Part shown: positions 10,600-17,762 of the stretch, piece after piece
Layout of the letters: each line of letters begins with the position of its first letter
Numbering within the stretch: position 1 is the first letter of the stretch
Source: Rhodoblastus sp963704565
GTDB lineage: Bacteria > Pseudomonadota > Alphaproteobacteria > Rhizobiales > Beijerinckiaceae
Assembly (NCBI GenBank): GCA_963704565.1
Contig: OY969917.1
Span: 3,720,001-3,784,000, forward strand
Direction of reading: 5' to 3'
Length of the DNA: 64,000 bases
Program-made: the position numbers and the translations under genes
Notes under the pieces: generated by a model
Database searches by the model: none
What the model saw: only the letters and a program-made list of their open reading frames with translations
What the model was told of the DNA's origin: nothing

Positions 10600-11042
10600 T
10601 AAAAGCCCAACAATTCCAGGGCTTAAAGGGCGAGCACGCCCTTTTCCCCAGCGAACGAAACACGAAATATCCCCCAAAATTCCCCAACGATCTGGGGAAA
10701 ATCCGAGGAATGTGTTCGCTGCCCGTTCCTAGCTCCGCGCTCAGTCTCGGCATAGGTTTTATCCTGGCCCCTCGGGCGCGATCAGCCTTCCAGCTCACCC
10801 AGCCCCTTGAACACTGCGAATGAAACGGCTCCCAACGAGGTGACGCTCGCAGTGGGTCAGCGTTCACCATTCGGGAGGCGGGCTCTATCGGCGGTTCAGA
10901 TAACCTGACATCGAAAGGGCAACGGGTTCCCCAGGACGTAGCCTCGGGAAGGACGTAGCCTCGGGAAACCGCCGCTTCGGCGCCCAGGACCAGCGTCGTG
11001 AAATCGTCGAGAAGCGCGCGAATTGCCGCGCGGGGAAAAAAA
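10600..11042. other. Gene-free stretch after the tRNA
   Basis: No convincing gene in ~440 bp. A perfect 17-bp unit beginning GGACGTAGCC is tandemly duplicated at 10934-10950 and 10951-10967. The open minus-strand frame here runs through the tRNA antisense and is not credible. Confidence 0.6.
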
Positions 11043-11056
11043 TTGATCCTAATCAT
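11043..11056. promoter_or_regulatory. FNR/FixK-type box
   Basis: TTGATCCTAATCAT, one mismatch from TTGAT-N4-ATCAA, 71 bp upstream of the mono-heme cytochrome start. The same box type precedes pioA, pioC and the Crp-GGDEF gene. Confidence 0.6.
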
Positions 11057-11126
11057 TGTGTTCGCCTCTGCGGAGGTTACAATTTCAACTGCTTAATTGG
11101 CAGCCGGAATTGAAAAGGGTCGTGGC

Positions 11127-11537
11127 ATGTGGAAGCGTCTTTGCCTCGCCGGAGCGGTCGCGCTCATCATATCGGGAGCGTGGATCGGGGTGGAGACGTC
11201 TGGTCCTAATGGACAAGCGATGGCCGCGCCAGCAAAGACGAGCTTCGCGGATGACGTTATGCCTATCTTCCGCGGCTATTGCGTGGAGTGCCATCACCCT
11301 GGCGGCCTTGGCACCAATAAGAGCGGGCTCGACCTCACCTCTTACGCCAGCGTCATGCGCGGAACGAAGAACGGGCCGATGGTCATCCCCGGCAAACCGG
11401 ATGAAAGCAACCTCATCATCCTGATCGATCATAATGCGTCGCCGGAGCTTAACATGCCGATGGGCCGGAAACGGTTGCTAAGCGCTCTGCGCGATGTGAT
11501 CTACTCATGGATCTTCGAAGGGGCTCCAAACAACTGA
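11127..11537 (+). CDS. Exported mono-heme c-type cytochrome (PSCyt1-like)
   Basis: 136 residues from the ATG at 11127 (AAAGGG upstream); a TTG at 11097 would add 10 residues before the signal peptide and is less likely. The N-terminal signal peptide MWKRLCLAGAVALIISGAW ends near the AMA-AP site. The mature part has one heme site CVECH in IFRGYCVECHHPGG, then a GLDLTSYASVMRGTKNG / VIPGKPDESNLI / MPMGRKRL / SWIFEGAP pattern typical of the planctomycete-type cytochrome C domain found in many proteobacterial periplasmic proteins. It stands alone on plus, with an FNR/FixK-type box upstream, near the pio cluster. A periplasmic electron carrier is the likely role; the partner is unknown. Confidence 0.85.
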   Translation: MWKRLCLAGAVALIISGAWIGVETSGPNGQAMAAPAKTSFADDVMPIFRGYCVECHHPGGLGTNKSGLDLTSYASVMRGTKNGPMVIPGKPDESNLIILIDHNASPELNMPMGRKRLLSALRDVIYSWIFEGAPNN

Positions 11538-11704
11538 GCCTTGCGCCGCCTGTGTGAGTTGTTCGGCGAGAATATCGCCGCTCGATGCAGGGACTGAGCG
11601 CGAGGCCTCGGGCGCATCGGCTTTCGATCGAAACGAGTGGCAACGCCGGCTTTGGCGCGGCGCGCGGCATCTGCCGCTTGTCTGAAGGAGCGCCTGGGAA
11701 TAAC

Positions 11705-11742
11705 GAAATATGATTCCGAAATATGATTCCGAAATATAATTC
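11705..11742. repeat. 13-bp tandem repeat, about three copies
   Basis: GAAATATGATTCC repeated twice exactly and a third time imperfectly, at the upstream edge of the transposase remnant. It may mark an old excision or insertion scar. The ~165 bp between the cytochrome stop and this repeat hold nothing recognised. Confidence 0.7.
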
Positions 11743-12300
11743 ATGGAGGACTTCGATGATTCGGAGCCCATGACGCCATTTTTGCCTCGATCCGCAGTGC
11801 TGCTTGATCATATCTCCGCTTTGTCGGACCCTCTCGCCAGCGCCGGCGGGCGCTCCTTTATCCTTTGCCGGAGATATTGTTGCTGGTGCTTTGCACCACG
11901 CTTTCCGGCATGGAGGACTTCGTCGAAATCGGGCTGTGAGGCGAGCAGGGTCTCGACATCGACTTTCTGCGGCGCTTCCTCCCCCGATGAGCGAGGTCTG
12001 CCGGCTCACGACACGCTCAACGACGTGATCAATGGGCTTGAAGCCGACCTGCTTAAGACCTGCTTCGCCAAATGGGTCGCATCCTTGCGCGACCACGCGC
12101 CCAATAATACGAATTCCGAATAAATCATTCGGAATTCGTATTCCGCTGGCGCGAAAATCCGCTCGCGACATGGAGGATTTTCGCGCCATGGCGTTTCCGC
12201 GGATTGCGAAGCAATCTTGCGGAAACCGTATAATATCGCCATCGACGGCAAGACCTCGCAGCGCTCCCACCAGCGCGACGTTAAGCATTGTTGCTTAAAA
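11743..12300 (+). pseudogene. ISAs1-family transposase, broken 5' part
   Basis: Pieces of an ISAs1-type (DDE) transposase are readable in shifting frames: LLDHISALSDP, then LLLVLCTTLSGMEDFVEIGL, then DERGLPAHDTLNDVINGLEA and TCFAKWVASLRDHAP, then IAIDGKTSQRS near 12235-12270. These appear in the correct order for the family N-terminal half. At least two frameshifts and an in-frame stop break it. A ~110-bp insert of three hairpins (12106-12226) separates the last two blocks. The catalytic C-terminal half is missing. It is a dead IS remnant lying between the island genes. Confidence 0.8.
12106..12226. repeat. Three consecutive hairpins inside the transposase remnant
   Basis: Hairpin 1: a perfect 16-bp inverted repeat, AATACGAATTCCGAAT (12106-12121) against 12127-12142, 5-base loop. 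Hairpin 2: a perfect 14-bp repeat, TGGCGCGAAAATCC (12147-12160) against 12175-12188. Hairpin 3: GTTTCCGC and GATTGC (12193 on) against GCAATC and GCGGAAAC (to 12226). It resembles a small palindromic insertion element. Confidence 0.75.
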
Positions 12301-12308
12301 TCAGGGCA

Positions 12309-12466
12309 GCGTAATCGTAATTGTAATTTGGTCTGCTCATGGCTGACCTTCCGAGTGGCGCCATATCAACAGATAAGGAACCTCGTATATGTCGAAGACC
12401 AATCTGTATAACGCGGAGTTGTCTCGTCGCAGGAGGCTTATCCTGCTGACTCAGGTTCGTCTATAG
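12309..12466 (+). pseudogene. Truncated duplicate of the pioC (HiPIP) leader and 5' end
   Basis: The sequence 12309-12430 matches the reverse strand of about 14770-14896, i.e. the leader and start of the HiPIP gene: shared blocks include TTTGGTCTGC, CGAGTGGCGCCATATCAAC and AAGGAACCT. It encodes MSKTNLYNAELSRR, one change from the real N-terminus (MSKINLYNAELSRR), then diverges into RRLILLTQVRL and stops at TAG 12464-12466. Only 25 residues remain; the twin-arginine signal is incomplete and no iron-sulfur cysteines are left. The copy stops just short of the FNR/FixK-type box that precedes the intact gene. Confidence 0.85.
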
Positions 12467-12780
12467 ATGGTATCGGCATCGGGCCGGGTCGCCCTGGGCT
12501 TTTCCTCGAATTATCTCGCTTGATCAGGGCCCAATAGCTCGTGGGCTCTTTGATCAAACTTCACGCCTGGAAGCAGGCGATTTCCTCGGCCGCTGCATGA
12601 CGCTTCCGGGTCGAGGCCGTGGAAAAACGTCCAATCGCGCGCAGCAAGATGACGGCGCCACATCGTCTCCGACGTCCGCGATGACGAATATTGCGGCGCC
12701 GCGCGGCGCGATCAGGCTCTGATCGCCACCATCAGCGATCCGACGCCGAATATCTTGATCCTCCGTTTGGGAGCGCATGT
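12467..12780. other. Gene-free stretch upstream of the regulator
   Basis: About 310 bp with no recognised coding. It contains a dyad near 12514-12560 (TTGATCA and GGGCCCA facing TGGGCTC and TGATCAA) of unknown meaning. Confidence 0.45.
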
Positions 12781-12794
12781 TTGACTCGGATCAA
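12781..12794. promoter_or_regulatory. FNR/FixK-type box 1 of the Crp-GGDEF gene
   Basis: TTGACTCGGATCAA, near-consensus TTGAT-N4-ATCAA with one change, 64 bp before the preferred start at 12858. Confidence 0.6.
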
Positions 12795-12819
12795 ATCGCG
12801 CGTCGGCGAAGTCATGATA

Positions 12820-12833
12820 TTGACATGCATCAA
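12820..12833. promoter_or_regulatory. FNR/FixK-type box 2 of the Crp-GGDEF gene
   Basis: TTGACATGCATCAA, 25 bp before the start at 12858. Two boxes 39 bp apart suggest activation from the first and autorepression from the second (inference). Confidence 0.6.
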
Positions 12834-12857
12834 AGAAGCGGAGGCGAGAATTTCTGC

Positions 12858-14282
12858 ATGGATGCGAGAGACCAGGCCGCCTTGTTGCGATCCCCCTTGT
12901 TCATGGCGATGGGAGCGGATCTTTTGGCTTCGCTGGCGCCATCCGTTTCCGTTCGCGACTATCAGGGCGGCGAGACATTATTCGCGCAAGGCGAAGCGGC
13001 CGACGCCCTTTTTGTCGTCGCCGACGGCTGCGTGAAGCTCTGCCGGGAAACCGGAAGCCATGAACAGGCGGCGCTCTCGGTCCTGACCGCCGGCCAAGTC
13101 TATTTCGAGCCGTCGATGTTCTCGGCGGGCCCCCATTTGGCGACGGCGGAAGCGGTCAGTTCGGCGCGCGTCCTTCGCTTCGACGGAATCGCCATTCGCG
13201 CGGCCATGACTGTGAAACCGGGCCTCGCCTTCGATCTGTTCGCGCTCTGCTCGGACGCGCGCAGGAATCTGGCCGAACAGATCGAACAACTCAAGACGCA
13301 TTCTGTTTCGCAGCGGGTCGCCGCCTTTTTTCTCGAACAGATCAACTCGGCGAGTGAAGGAGCGAACTTCACATTGCCATATAGCAAAGCGCTCATCGCC
13401 ATGCTGGTTGGCGGGACGTCGGAAAGCTTTTCCCGTTCCCTGGTCCAACTCCGCCAGCACGGGGTCGAGATCGATCGCGAGAGGGTGACAATTCAGGACA
13501 TCGAGCGTCTGAGACGCTATGTCGAGGCGCCCTTCGGCGAAAGCGCGAGAGAGAGGAAGCAGATTCCCACTCGTTACGCGTCACTGTGGAAGCGCCGGAA
13601 GTTCGACGAAAGGCTGGTGCGGTCGTGGCGGACGGCGCTCACCGCGAGCGAACCGATCTCCCTGTTGTTCGTCGACGTCGGAGACGGCCAGGCTTCGCCT
13701 GCGGCCAACCCCGCTCCAGTCGATCGCAAATTCCTTGCGGCCGTCGGCGCCGATATTTTCCGCGAGGCCGACCGCGACGGAAAATTCATGGTGCATTACA
13801 ACGGCGAAATCTTCGCTGTGGCGGCGCCCCGCGCCGATCACGGAGATGCGATGGCGCTCGGAAACAAGCTCCTGTCGAACATCGAGACCAACGCAATTCA
13901 GCGCGGGGTGGAGATGGGGGCGTCCGGGATCGCGGCGATCGGCGCGGCGACGATTGTTCCCAGCCCCCGCGACCGTATCGAAAAGATCGTCTGCTACGCC
14001 GACATCGCCCTCTACCGCGCCAAGGCGCTTGGGCGCGGCGTTGTTTGCAGCTTCCATGACGATCCGTCCTGCGAGAGGGCGAAGCGCAGCCCATCGGGAG
14101 GCGCCCGGATACCGGTGATCGAACTCGCCACATTGTTCGATATGCCGCCGCGACGCCCGCTGCGCTTAAATGCGCATCGCGTCTGCGCGCGATCGCGCCT
14201 CACCCCGCTGAGGACGATGGCCCGCGCCGTTCCCGCGCGGCCGGCCATCGCCAGGAAGTCGTCGCAGCTGGCCGCCGCATAG
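12858..14282 (+). CDS. Crp/FixK-type regulator fused to a degenerate GGDEF domain
   Basis: 474 residues from ATG 12858, which has GGAGGCG upstream; the longer frame from 12777 would place the FNR-like boxes inside the gene. Residues ~12-120 are a cNMP-binding-type barrel (LFAQGEAADALFVVADGCVK). Residues ~147-222 are a Crp-type HTH; GGTSESFSRSL gives E189-x-x-S192-R193, the FNR/FixK reading pattern for TTGAT half-sites. There is no N-terminal FNR cysteine cluster. Residues ~245-405 look like a GGDEF fold (ISLLFVDVGD; ADIALYRAKALGRG) but the active motif is YNGEIF (314-319), so cyclase activity is unlikely. The last ~70 residues are basic and unstructured. It probably controls the nearby pio genes in response to oxygen or a bound nucleotide; the ligand is unknown. 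Confidence 0.85.
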   Translation: MDARDQAALLRSPLFMAMGADLLASLAPSVSVRDYQGGETLFAQGEAADALFVVADGCVKLCRETGSHEQAALSVLTAGQVYFEPSMFSAGPHLATAEAVSSARVLRFDGIAIRAAMTVKPGLAFDLFALCSDARRNLAEQIEQLKTHSVSQRVAAFFLEQINSASEGANFTLPYSKALIAMLVGGTSESFSRSLVQLRQHGVEIDRERVTIQDIERLRRYVEAPFGESARERKQIPTRYASLWKRRKFDERLVRSWRTALTASEPISLLFVDVGDGQASPAANPAPVDRKFLAAVGADIFREADRDGKFMVHYNGEIFAVAAPRADHGDAMALGNKLLSNIETNAIQRGVEMGASGIAAIGAATIVPSPRDRIEKIVCYADIALYRAKALGRGVVCSFHDDPSCERAKRSPSGGARIPVIELATLFDMPPRRPLRLNAHRVCARSRLTPLRTMARAVPARPAIARKSSQLAAA

Positions 14283-14432
14283 GCGGAAGCGCCGCGCAAG
14301 ATACGCCCGCGATCTGGCCCACAAAGAGGGGCTTTGGCGGCAACGCGCACGGCGCGGGCTCTTGACCGCGGCGAGAATGAGCAACGCGCAGCGCATGGAC
14401 TCTTGGCCGATGCGCTGCGCCAGAATGTAACT

Positions 14433-14537
14433 TAGAGCGCGCTCGGAAATCATAGAGTCGAACGCGCTCGGTTATTTCATTGTTTTGACGCATATTCTTG
14501 TCCGAAAAGTCTATCAACTTTTCGGGAATATGCTTTA
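14433..14537 (+). repeat. Dispersed double-hairpin repeat, copy B
   Basis: Nearly identical to copy A (289-394). It begins 6 bp beyond the pioC stop and can serve as its 3' hairpin. The 150 bp between the Crp-GGDEF stop and this repeat hold nothing recognised. Confidence 0.85.
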
Positions 14538-14542
14538 GCGGA

Positions 14543-14815
14543 TCACTTTTTCGCCCAAATCTTGCACCAGCCCTTGGCGTCAACCTCGCCCAGGACGGTT
14601 TTGCAATGGTTCGGCGGAATGAAAGGTTCGCAGTTGTCGCAACGCTCGCTGCCATGAGGATAATCTTGATAGGCGACATCCGCCTGGGTGCGCTTGCGCT
14701 TGGCAAAGGCGCTATCGGTCATCGAAACCAGAGCGATGCCGGCGGCGGCGACAGAGGTGCTCTTCAGCAGACTGCGACGAGACAACTCAGCATTATACAG
14801 GTTGATCTTCGACAT
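14543..14815 (-). CDS. pioC: High-potential iron-sulfur protein (PioC-like)
   Basis: 90 residues. A twin-arginine signal (SRRSLLKSTSVAAAGIALVS) ends near DSAFA, so a folded protein is exported to the periplasm. The mature part has the four HiPIP cysteines: C-x-x-C in RCDNCEPF, then PNHCKTVLG and GWCKIW. HiPIPs hold one [4Fe-4S] cluster at high potential and carry single electrons; in Rhodopseudomonas palustris TIE-1, PioC takes electrons from PioA and passes them toward the reaction centre. Here it is separated from pioAB by three genes and has its own leader with an FNR/FixK-type box at 14900-14913. A truncated copy of its 5' end lies at 12309-12466. Confidence 0.92.
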   Translation of the reverse strand: MSKINLYNAELSRRSLLKSTSVAAAGIALVSMTDSAFAKRKRTQADVAYQDYPHGSERCDNCEPFIPPNHCKTVLGEVDAKGWCKIWAKK

Positions 14816-14899
14816 ATACCAGGTTCCTTCTCCGTTGATATGGCGCCACTCGTGGGTTCAGCCATGCGCAGACCAAATCACGACCGAGATTACGCCACC

Positions 14900-14913
14900 A
14901 TGATGTAAATCAA
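14900..14913. promoter_or_regulatory. FNR/FixK-type box upstream of pioC
   Basis: On minus it reads TTGATTTACATCAT, one mismatch from consensus, 85 bp before the pioC start. Confidence 0.6.
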
Positions 14914-15140
14914 CGCCGTTCAGCGTCGTCCACGTTTCCGCTTACGAACAGGCGCACGCGACACCATCAACGCGAATTCAGGCTGGCGCAGTGCGGCTGC
15001 TTCCCAAACCAATCCTGGCGAAAACCCCTCCTCCTTCGTCCGGGGGGCCGGATTGTAAACGACAACCCAGCCTTGTCCACGAATATCCCGAACCGTTGGC
15101 GCCCGCCGAAAGGCGCAACAGCCGGCCGGAACACTCCAGC

Positions 15141-15926
15141 CTACGCCGGCATGTCGCCGCCCAAGCGGGCGAGAATGACCTCCGGAGGCGTGAAGAACCA
15201 CAACTGATACAAAGACGTCACCCACATGGCGGCGAAGGCGGCCGCCATCAGCGCGCCGGCGCCGATCTCCACCAGGGCGAAGGGATGGAACAATTTTATC
15301 ATGTACCAGGAGGCGACATCGATAAGCACGGCCGGGAACGGCGCCGCGACCATCGCGCATTTAAGCCAGATCGGCCGGACATAAGCATGGCTGAAGATAT
15401 AGCCGACAATGAAGAAAATGAAGGTCAAGCCAAAGAAGTGAATGTGCGAAACCCGAACCAGGGTCGCGATGGTCGCGCCGGTGTCAAGCGCGGTGACCTT
15501 CTTCAGATTGTCGTAATCCGAGAAATTCGGCAGGTGGGGGTTGCTGCCGCCATGGCAGGTAAGGCAACGCTTCACGATGATCGGCTTGACGCCGGACTCA
15601 TAGCTGGGCTTGTCGGCGCCATCGTGAACCCATTTCAACAGCGTCGACTTTTCGTCGGGCGGCAACATCGACGACATCGGGCCGCTCAGCGCGCTCTCGA
15701 TCACCGAGCCCTTGCCGCTGCCGGAATAGGCGACAACGATGTCGCTAACCGACAGCATTGCCGGATTGCCGCCCGCTCGGCCCGCATAGGTGAAATACAC
15801 GTTCAGCAACGCGAACAAGTAACCCAGGCCGAGGGTCAGCAACGCGCATGTATACAGAACCCGAAGACTATACGGGAGTTCCGCATAGTGGTGGTAAAGA
15901 TGATGAGGGAGTCTCTCGTCTTTCAT
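15141..15926 (-). CDS. Inner-membrane mono-heme cytochrome of the pio cluster
   Basis: 261 residues. One transmembrane helix at ~22-46 (VLYTCALLTLGLGYLFALL), then a periplasmic loop with one c-type heme site CLTCH (about residue 120, VKRCLTCHGGSNPHLPNFSD), then three or so further helices (~159-245) containing SHIHFFGLTFIFF and FSHAYV with histidines that could hold b-hemes or meet quinone. Relatives sit, as I recall, beside decaheme/porin genes in iron oxidisers and other bacteria, often misnamed 'elongation factor-1 alpha'. A quinone-linked electron entry point is a reasonable guess. Fifth gene of the pio-cluster order. Confidence 0.75.
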   Translation of the reverse strand: MKDERLPHHLYHHYAELPYSLRVLYTCALLTLGLGYLFALLNVYFTYAGRAGGNPAMLSVSDIVVAYSGSGKGSVIESALSGPMSSMLPPDEKSTLLKWVHDGADKPSYESGVKPIIVKRCLTCHGGSNPHLPNFSDYDNLKKVTALDTGATIATLVRVSHIHFFGLTFIFFIVGYIFSHAYVRPIWLKCAMVAAPFPAVLIDVASWYMIKLFHPFALVEIGAGALMAAAFAAMWVTSLYQLWFFTPPEVILARLGGDMPA

Positions 15927-15990
15927 GATCGTTTCTGCCGATTCAGAGTAGAGGTTGAATTCGCGTGAACGCTGGAGCTTGAACTTAAGT

Positions 15991-16017
15991 GCTGCCGTCG
16001 CAAGTGCTGACGGCAGC
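15991..16017. other. Intra-cluster hairpin (tetraheme | membrane cytochrome)
   Basis: Perfect 9-bp stem, GCTGCCGTC (15991-15999) against GACGGCAGC (16009-16017). There is no clear U-tract, so an mRNA stability or processing role is more likely than full termination. Confidence 0.6.
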
Positions 16018-16030
16018 CAAGCCGATCGAC

Positions 16031-17278
16031 TTATTTGCTGGGCGCCGGAACGAAGACGAATGAGCGCGGCTTCTGATACGCGTAGTGCGCGGCAAGTCCG
16101 AGAATGTCGTCATCGCTGAGAACGCTCGTCATCGCCGACATTTCGCGGCTCGTGCGTTTGCCAGAACGATAGGCGGTCAGGACGTTCTGCAGATAGTCCA
16201 GCTTCTGACCCGCCAGCGCCGGCACTTCCGGCCGGACGCTGTTGCCGTTGACGCCATGGCAGTGGTCGCATTTCTCGGCCCATTGAGCGGCGGTCAGCGG
16301 CTTGCTGGCGGTCGGCCCCTTGGGCGTGAGATTGGCGTAATAGGCGACAAGATCCTTCATCTCCGCGTCGCTGAGCTTCGCGACTTTCGGGCTCATCGTG
16401 TCGTCGTCGCGGGTCTTGTCCTTGTATTCTTGCAGCGACTTCAGCATATAGGCCAATTCCTGACCCGCCAGGCTCGGCGTGGCGGCGCTTGTGGCGTAGC
16501 CGTCCGCGCCATGGCACTTGGCGCAAACCGCAAGGGTGTCCTTGGCCACCGGCGCGCCGGCTTCGATCGGCGTCTGCGCCCGAGTGAGGTTGGAGTCCTG
16601 CAGCGCGAAATAAAGCGCGATATAGCCGAGCTGCTTGTCATTCAGCGGCTTCAGCGCCTTGGTCATGTCCTCGTTCTTGGCGTCGACCTTGCGATCGTCT
16701 TGCTGATAGCCCTGCATCGCCCAGACGAGATATTTGGGCGTCAAACCGGAGAGACTGGGAACGCCGACTTTCTTGCTGACGCCGTTATCGCCATGGCATT
16801 TGGTGCAGGGCGCCGCCAAGGTCTTGCCCTCCGCGACCGGGTCGACAATCGCCGGCGGAGGCGTGGTCGGCGGCTGGGCGGGATCCAGGCTGGCGTAATA
16901 GGCCGCAACCTTGACCAGGGCGTCGTCGCTGAGGAATTTCACCTTCTCGTACATTTTGGAGGCTGGACGAAGCCGCGCCTGATAGGCCTGCAGCTCGTGG
17001 TAGATATAGGACGGCCGCTGGCCCGCGAGGTTGGGCGCGTCCTTGTCGGTCGCAATCCCATCGAGTCCGTGGCATTTCGAACAGGTCGCAGCCGCGAGAT
17101 CCTTGCCCTCGGAGATGTCGCCGGCCATGGCATAGAGCGGGCGAAGCGCGTCGGGGGACAGCATCGCCGACTGGGCGATCGCGCCGGACCGCCAAGCCCC
17201 GACCGCGATCCCCGCGACCGCGATCCCCGCGACAGCCAATGCGGCGAGGGCGCGTTTTGCGTGACTTTTTTTCGCCAT
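16031..17278 (-). CDS. Periplasmic tetraheme cytochrome of four fused class I domains
   Basis: 415 residues from ATG 17278 (MAKKSHAKRA); the longer frame to 17338 adds a basic leader without support. A signal peptide covers residues ~10-35. Four cytochrome c4/c553-like domains of ~90 residues follow, with heme sites CSKCH (66-70), CTKCH (158-162), CAKCH (252-256) and CDHCH (337-341). Each is followed by a P-x-L-x-G block (PNLAGQ, PSLSGL, PSLAGQ, PALAGQ) and a late Met segment (e.g. DDDTMSPKVAKLSD) that may give axial Met. A four-domain chain is unusual; common c4 proteins have two. It could bridge the periplasm between PioAB and the inner membrane. Confidence 0.88.
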   Translation of the reverse strand: MAKKSHAKRALAALAVAGIAVAGIAVGAWRSGAIAQSAMLSPDALRPLYAMAGDISEGKDLAAATCSKCHGLDGIATDKDAPNLAGQRPSYIYHELQAYQARLRPASKMYEKVKFLSDDALVKVAAYYASLDPAQPPTTPPPAIVDPVAEGKTLAAPCTKCHGDNGVSKKVGVPSLSGLTPKYLVWAMQGYQQDDRKVDAKNEDMTKALKPLNDKQLGYIALYFALQDSNLTRAQTPIEAGAPVAKDTLAVCAKCHGADGYATSAATPSLAGQELAYMLKSLQEYKDKTRDDDTMSPKVAKLSDAEMKDLVAYYANLTPKGPTASKPLTAAQWAEKCDHCHGVNGNSVRPEVPALAGQKLDYLQNVLTAYRSGKRTSREMSAMTSVLSDDDILGLAAHYAYQKPRSFVFVPAPSK

Positions 17279-17367
17279 GTGCTGAATCCGTATGCTGGGA
17301 CGTTTGAGGCGGATTAGGCGTGACAGCTCAGGCGGCATGTCGGCACGCGCGCCGCATTTTAATCGGA

Positions 17368-17410
17368 CGCCATCGACGCGGTCAAAGCGAATTTGACCGC
17401 GTCGATGGCG
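17368..17410. terminator. Strong hairpin between the small secreted protein and tetraheme genes
   Basis: Perfect 19-bp stem: CGCCATCGACGCGGTCAAA (17368-17386) against 17392-17410, loop GCGAA. The plus side is followed by CTTTTTAG, so as a terminator it works best for plus-strand RNA. On the minus strand it would act as an attenuator or mRNA-stabilising hairpin inside the pio cluster. Confidence 0.65.
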
Positions 17411-17433
17411 CTTTTTAGTATTAGATCATCGGC

Positions 17434-17682
17434 TTAGTCTTTGGCTTTCACCGCGGTCGGCTCCTCCGGCGGAGGTTGCGGCGTCGGGCAGGCGCGGAAG
17501 TAATTATCATACATCCAGTTGCAGGACACCGCGCCAACGCGCGACAGGTAATTGGGGTAATCGGGAGCGCCGAATTCGTACCCTCCCCCATCCGGCAAGC
17601 CGTCCCCTTCCTGGGCCAAAGCGGCAGGCATTGCGGAAAGGCTGATAATGGCGGCGGCGCCGAGCAACAAACCGAGCTTCAT
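17434..17682 (-). CDS. Small secreted protein of the pio cluster, unknown
   Basis: 82 residues from ATG 17682, preceded by GGAGATC. A signal peptide (MKLGLLLGAAAIISLSAMP) ends near AALAQ. The ~50-residue mature part has two cysteines (AVSCNWMYD and RACPTPQPPPEEP), several Tyr/Asp residues and a Pro-rich tail; there is no heme site. I recognise no family. Its place directly after pioB, in the same direction, suggests an envelope accessory factor, such as an assembly or metal-binding subunit of the PioAB complex. That is inference from context only. Confidence 0.75.
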   Translation of the reverse strand: MKLGLLLGAAAIISLSAMPAALAQEGDGLPDGGGYEFGAPDYPNYLSRVGAVSCNWMYDNYFRACPTPQPPPEEPTAVKAKD

Positions 17683-17720
17683 CGTTGATCTCCATCTCAA
17701 ATCTTGCATTTAGATTTGCC

Positions 17721-17750
17721 GTCGGCGGCTTTCGCGAGGAAGCCGCCGAC
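17721..17750. other. Intra-cluster hairpin (pioB | small secreted protein)
   Basis: Perfect 11-bp stem, GTCGGCGGCTT (17721-17731) against AAGCCGCCGAC (17740-17750), 12 bp after the pioB stop. Confidence 0.6.
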
Positions 17751-17762
17751 GCGAGCCCTGGC

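Noticed and set aside
14920..15360. A 146-codon minus-strand frame at the end of the membrane cytochrome gene
   Set aside because: Mostly overlaps the clear cytochrome frame and has only Arg/Gly-rich low-complexity sequence.
15141..15926. Naming this protein 'elongation factor-1 alpha'
   Set aside because: I recall that misleading database name for relatives, but the sequence has no GTP-binding motifs; it is a membrane cytochrome.
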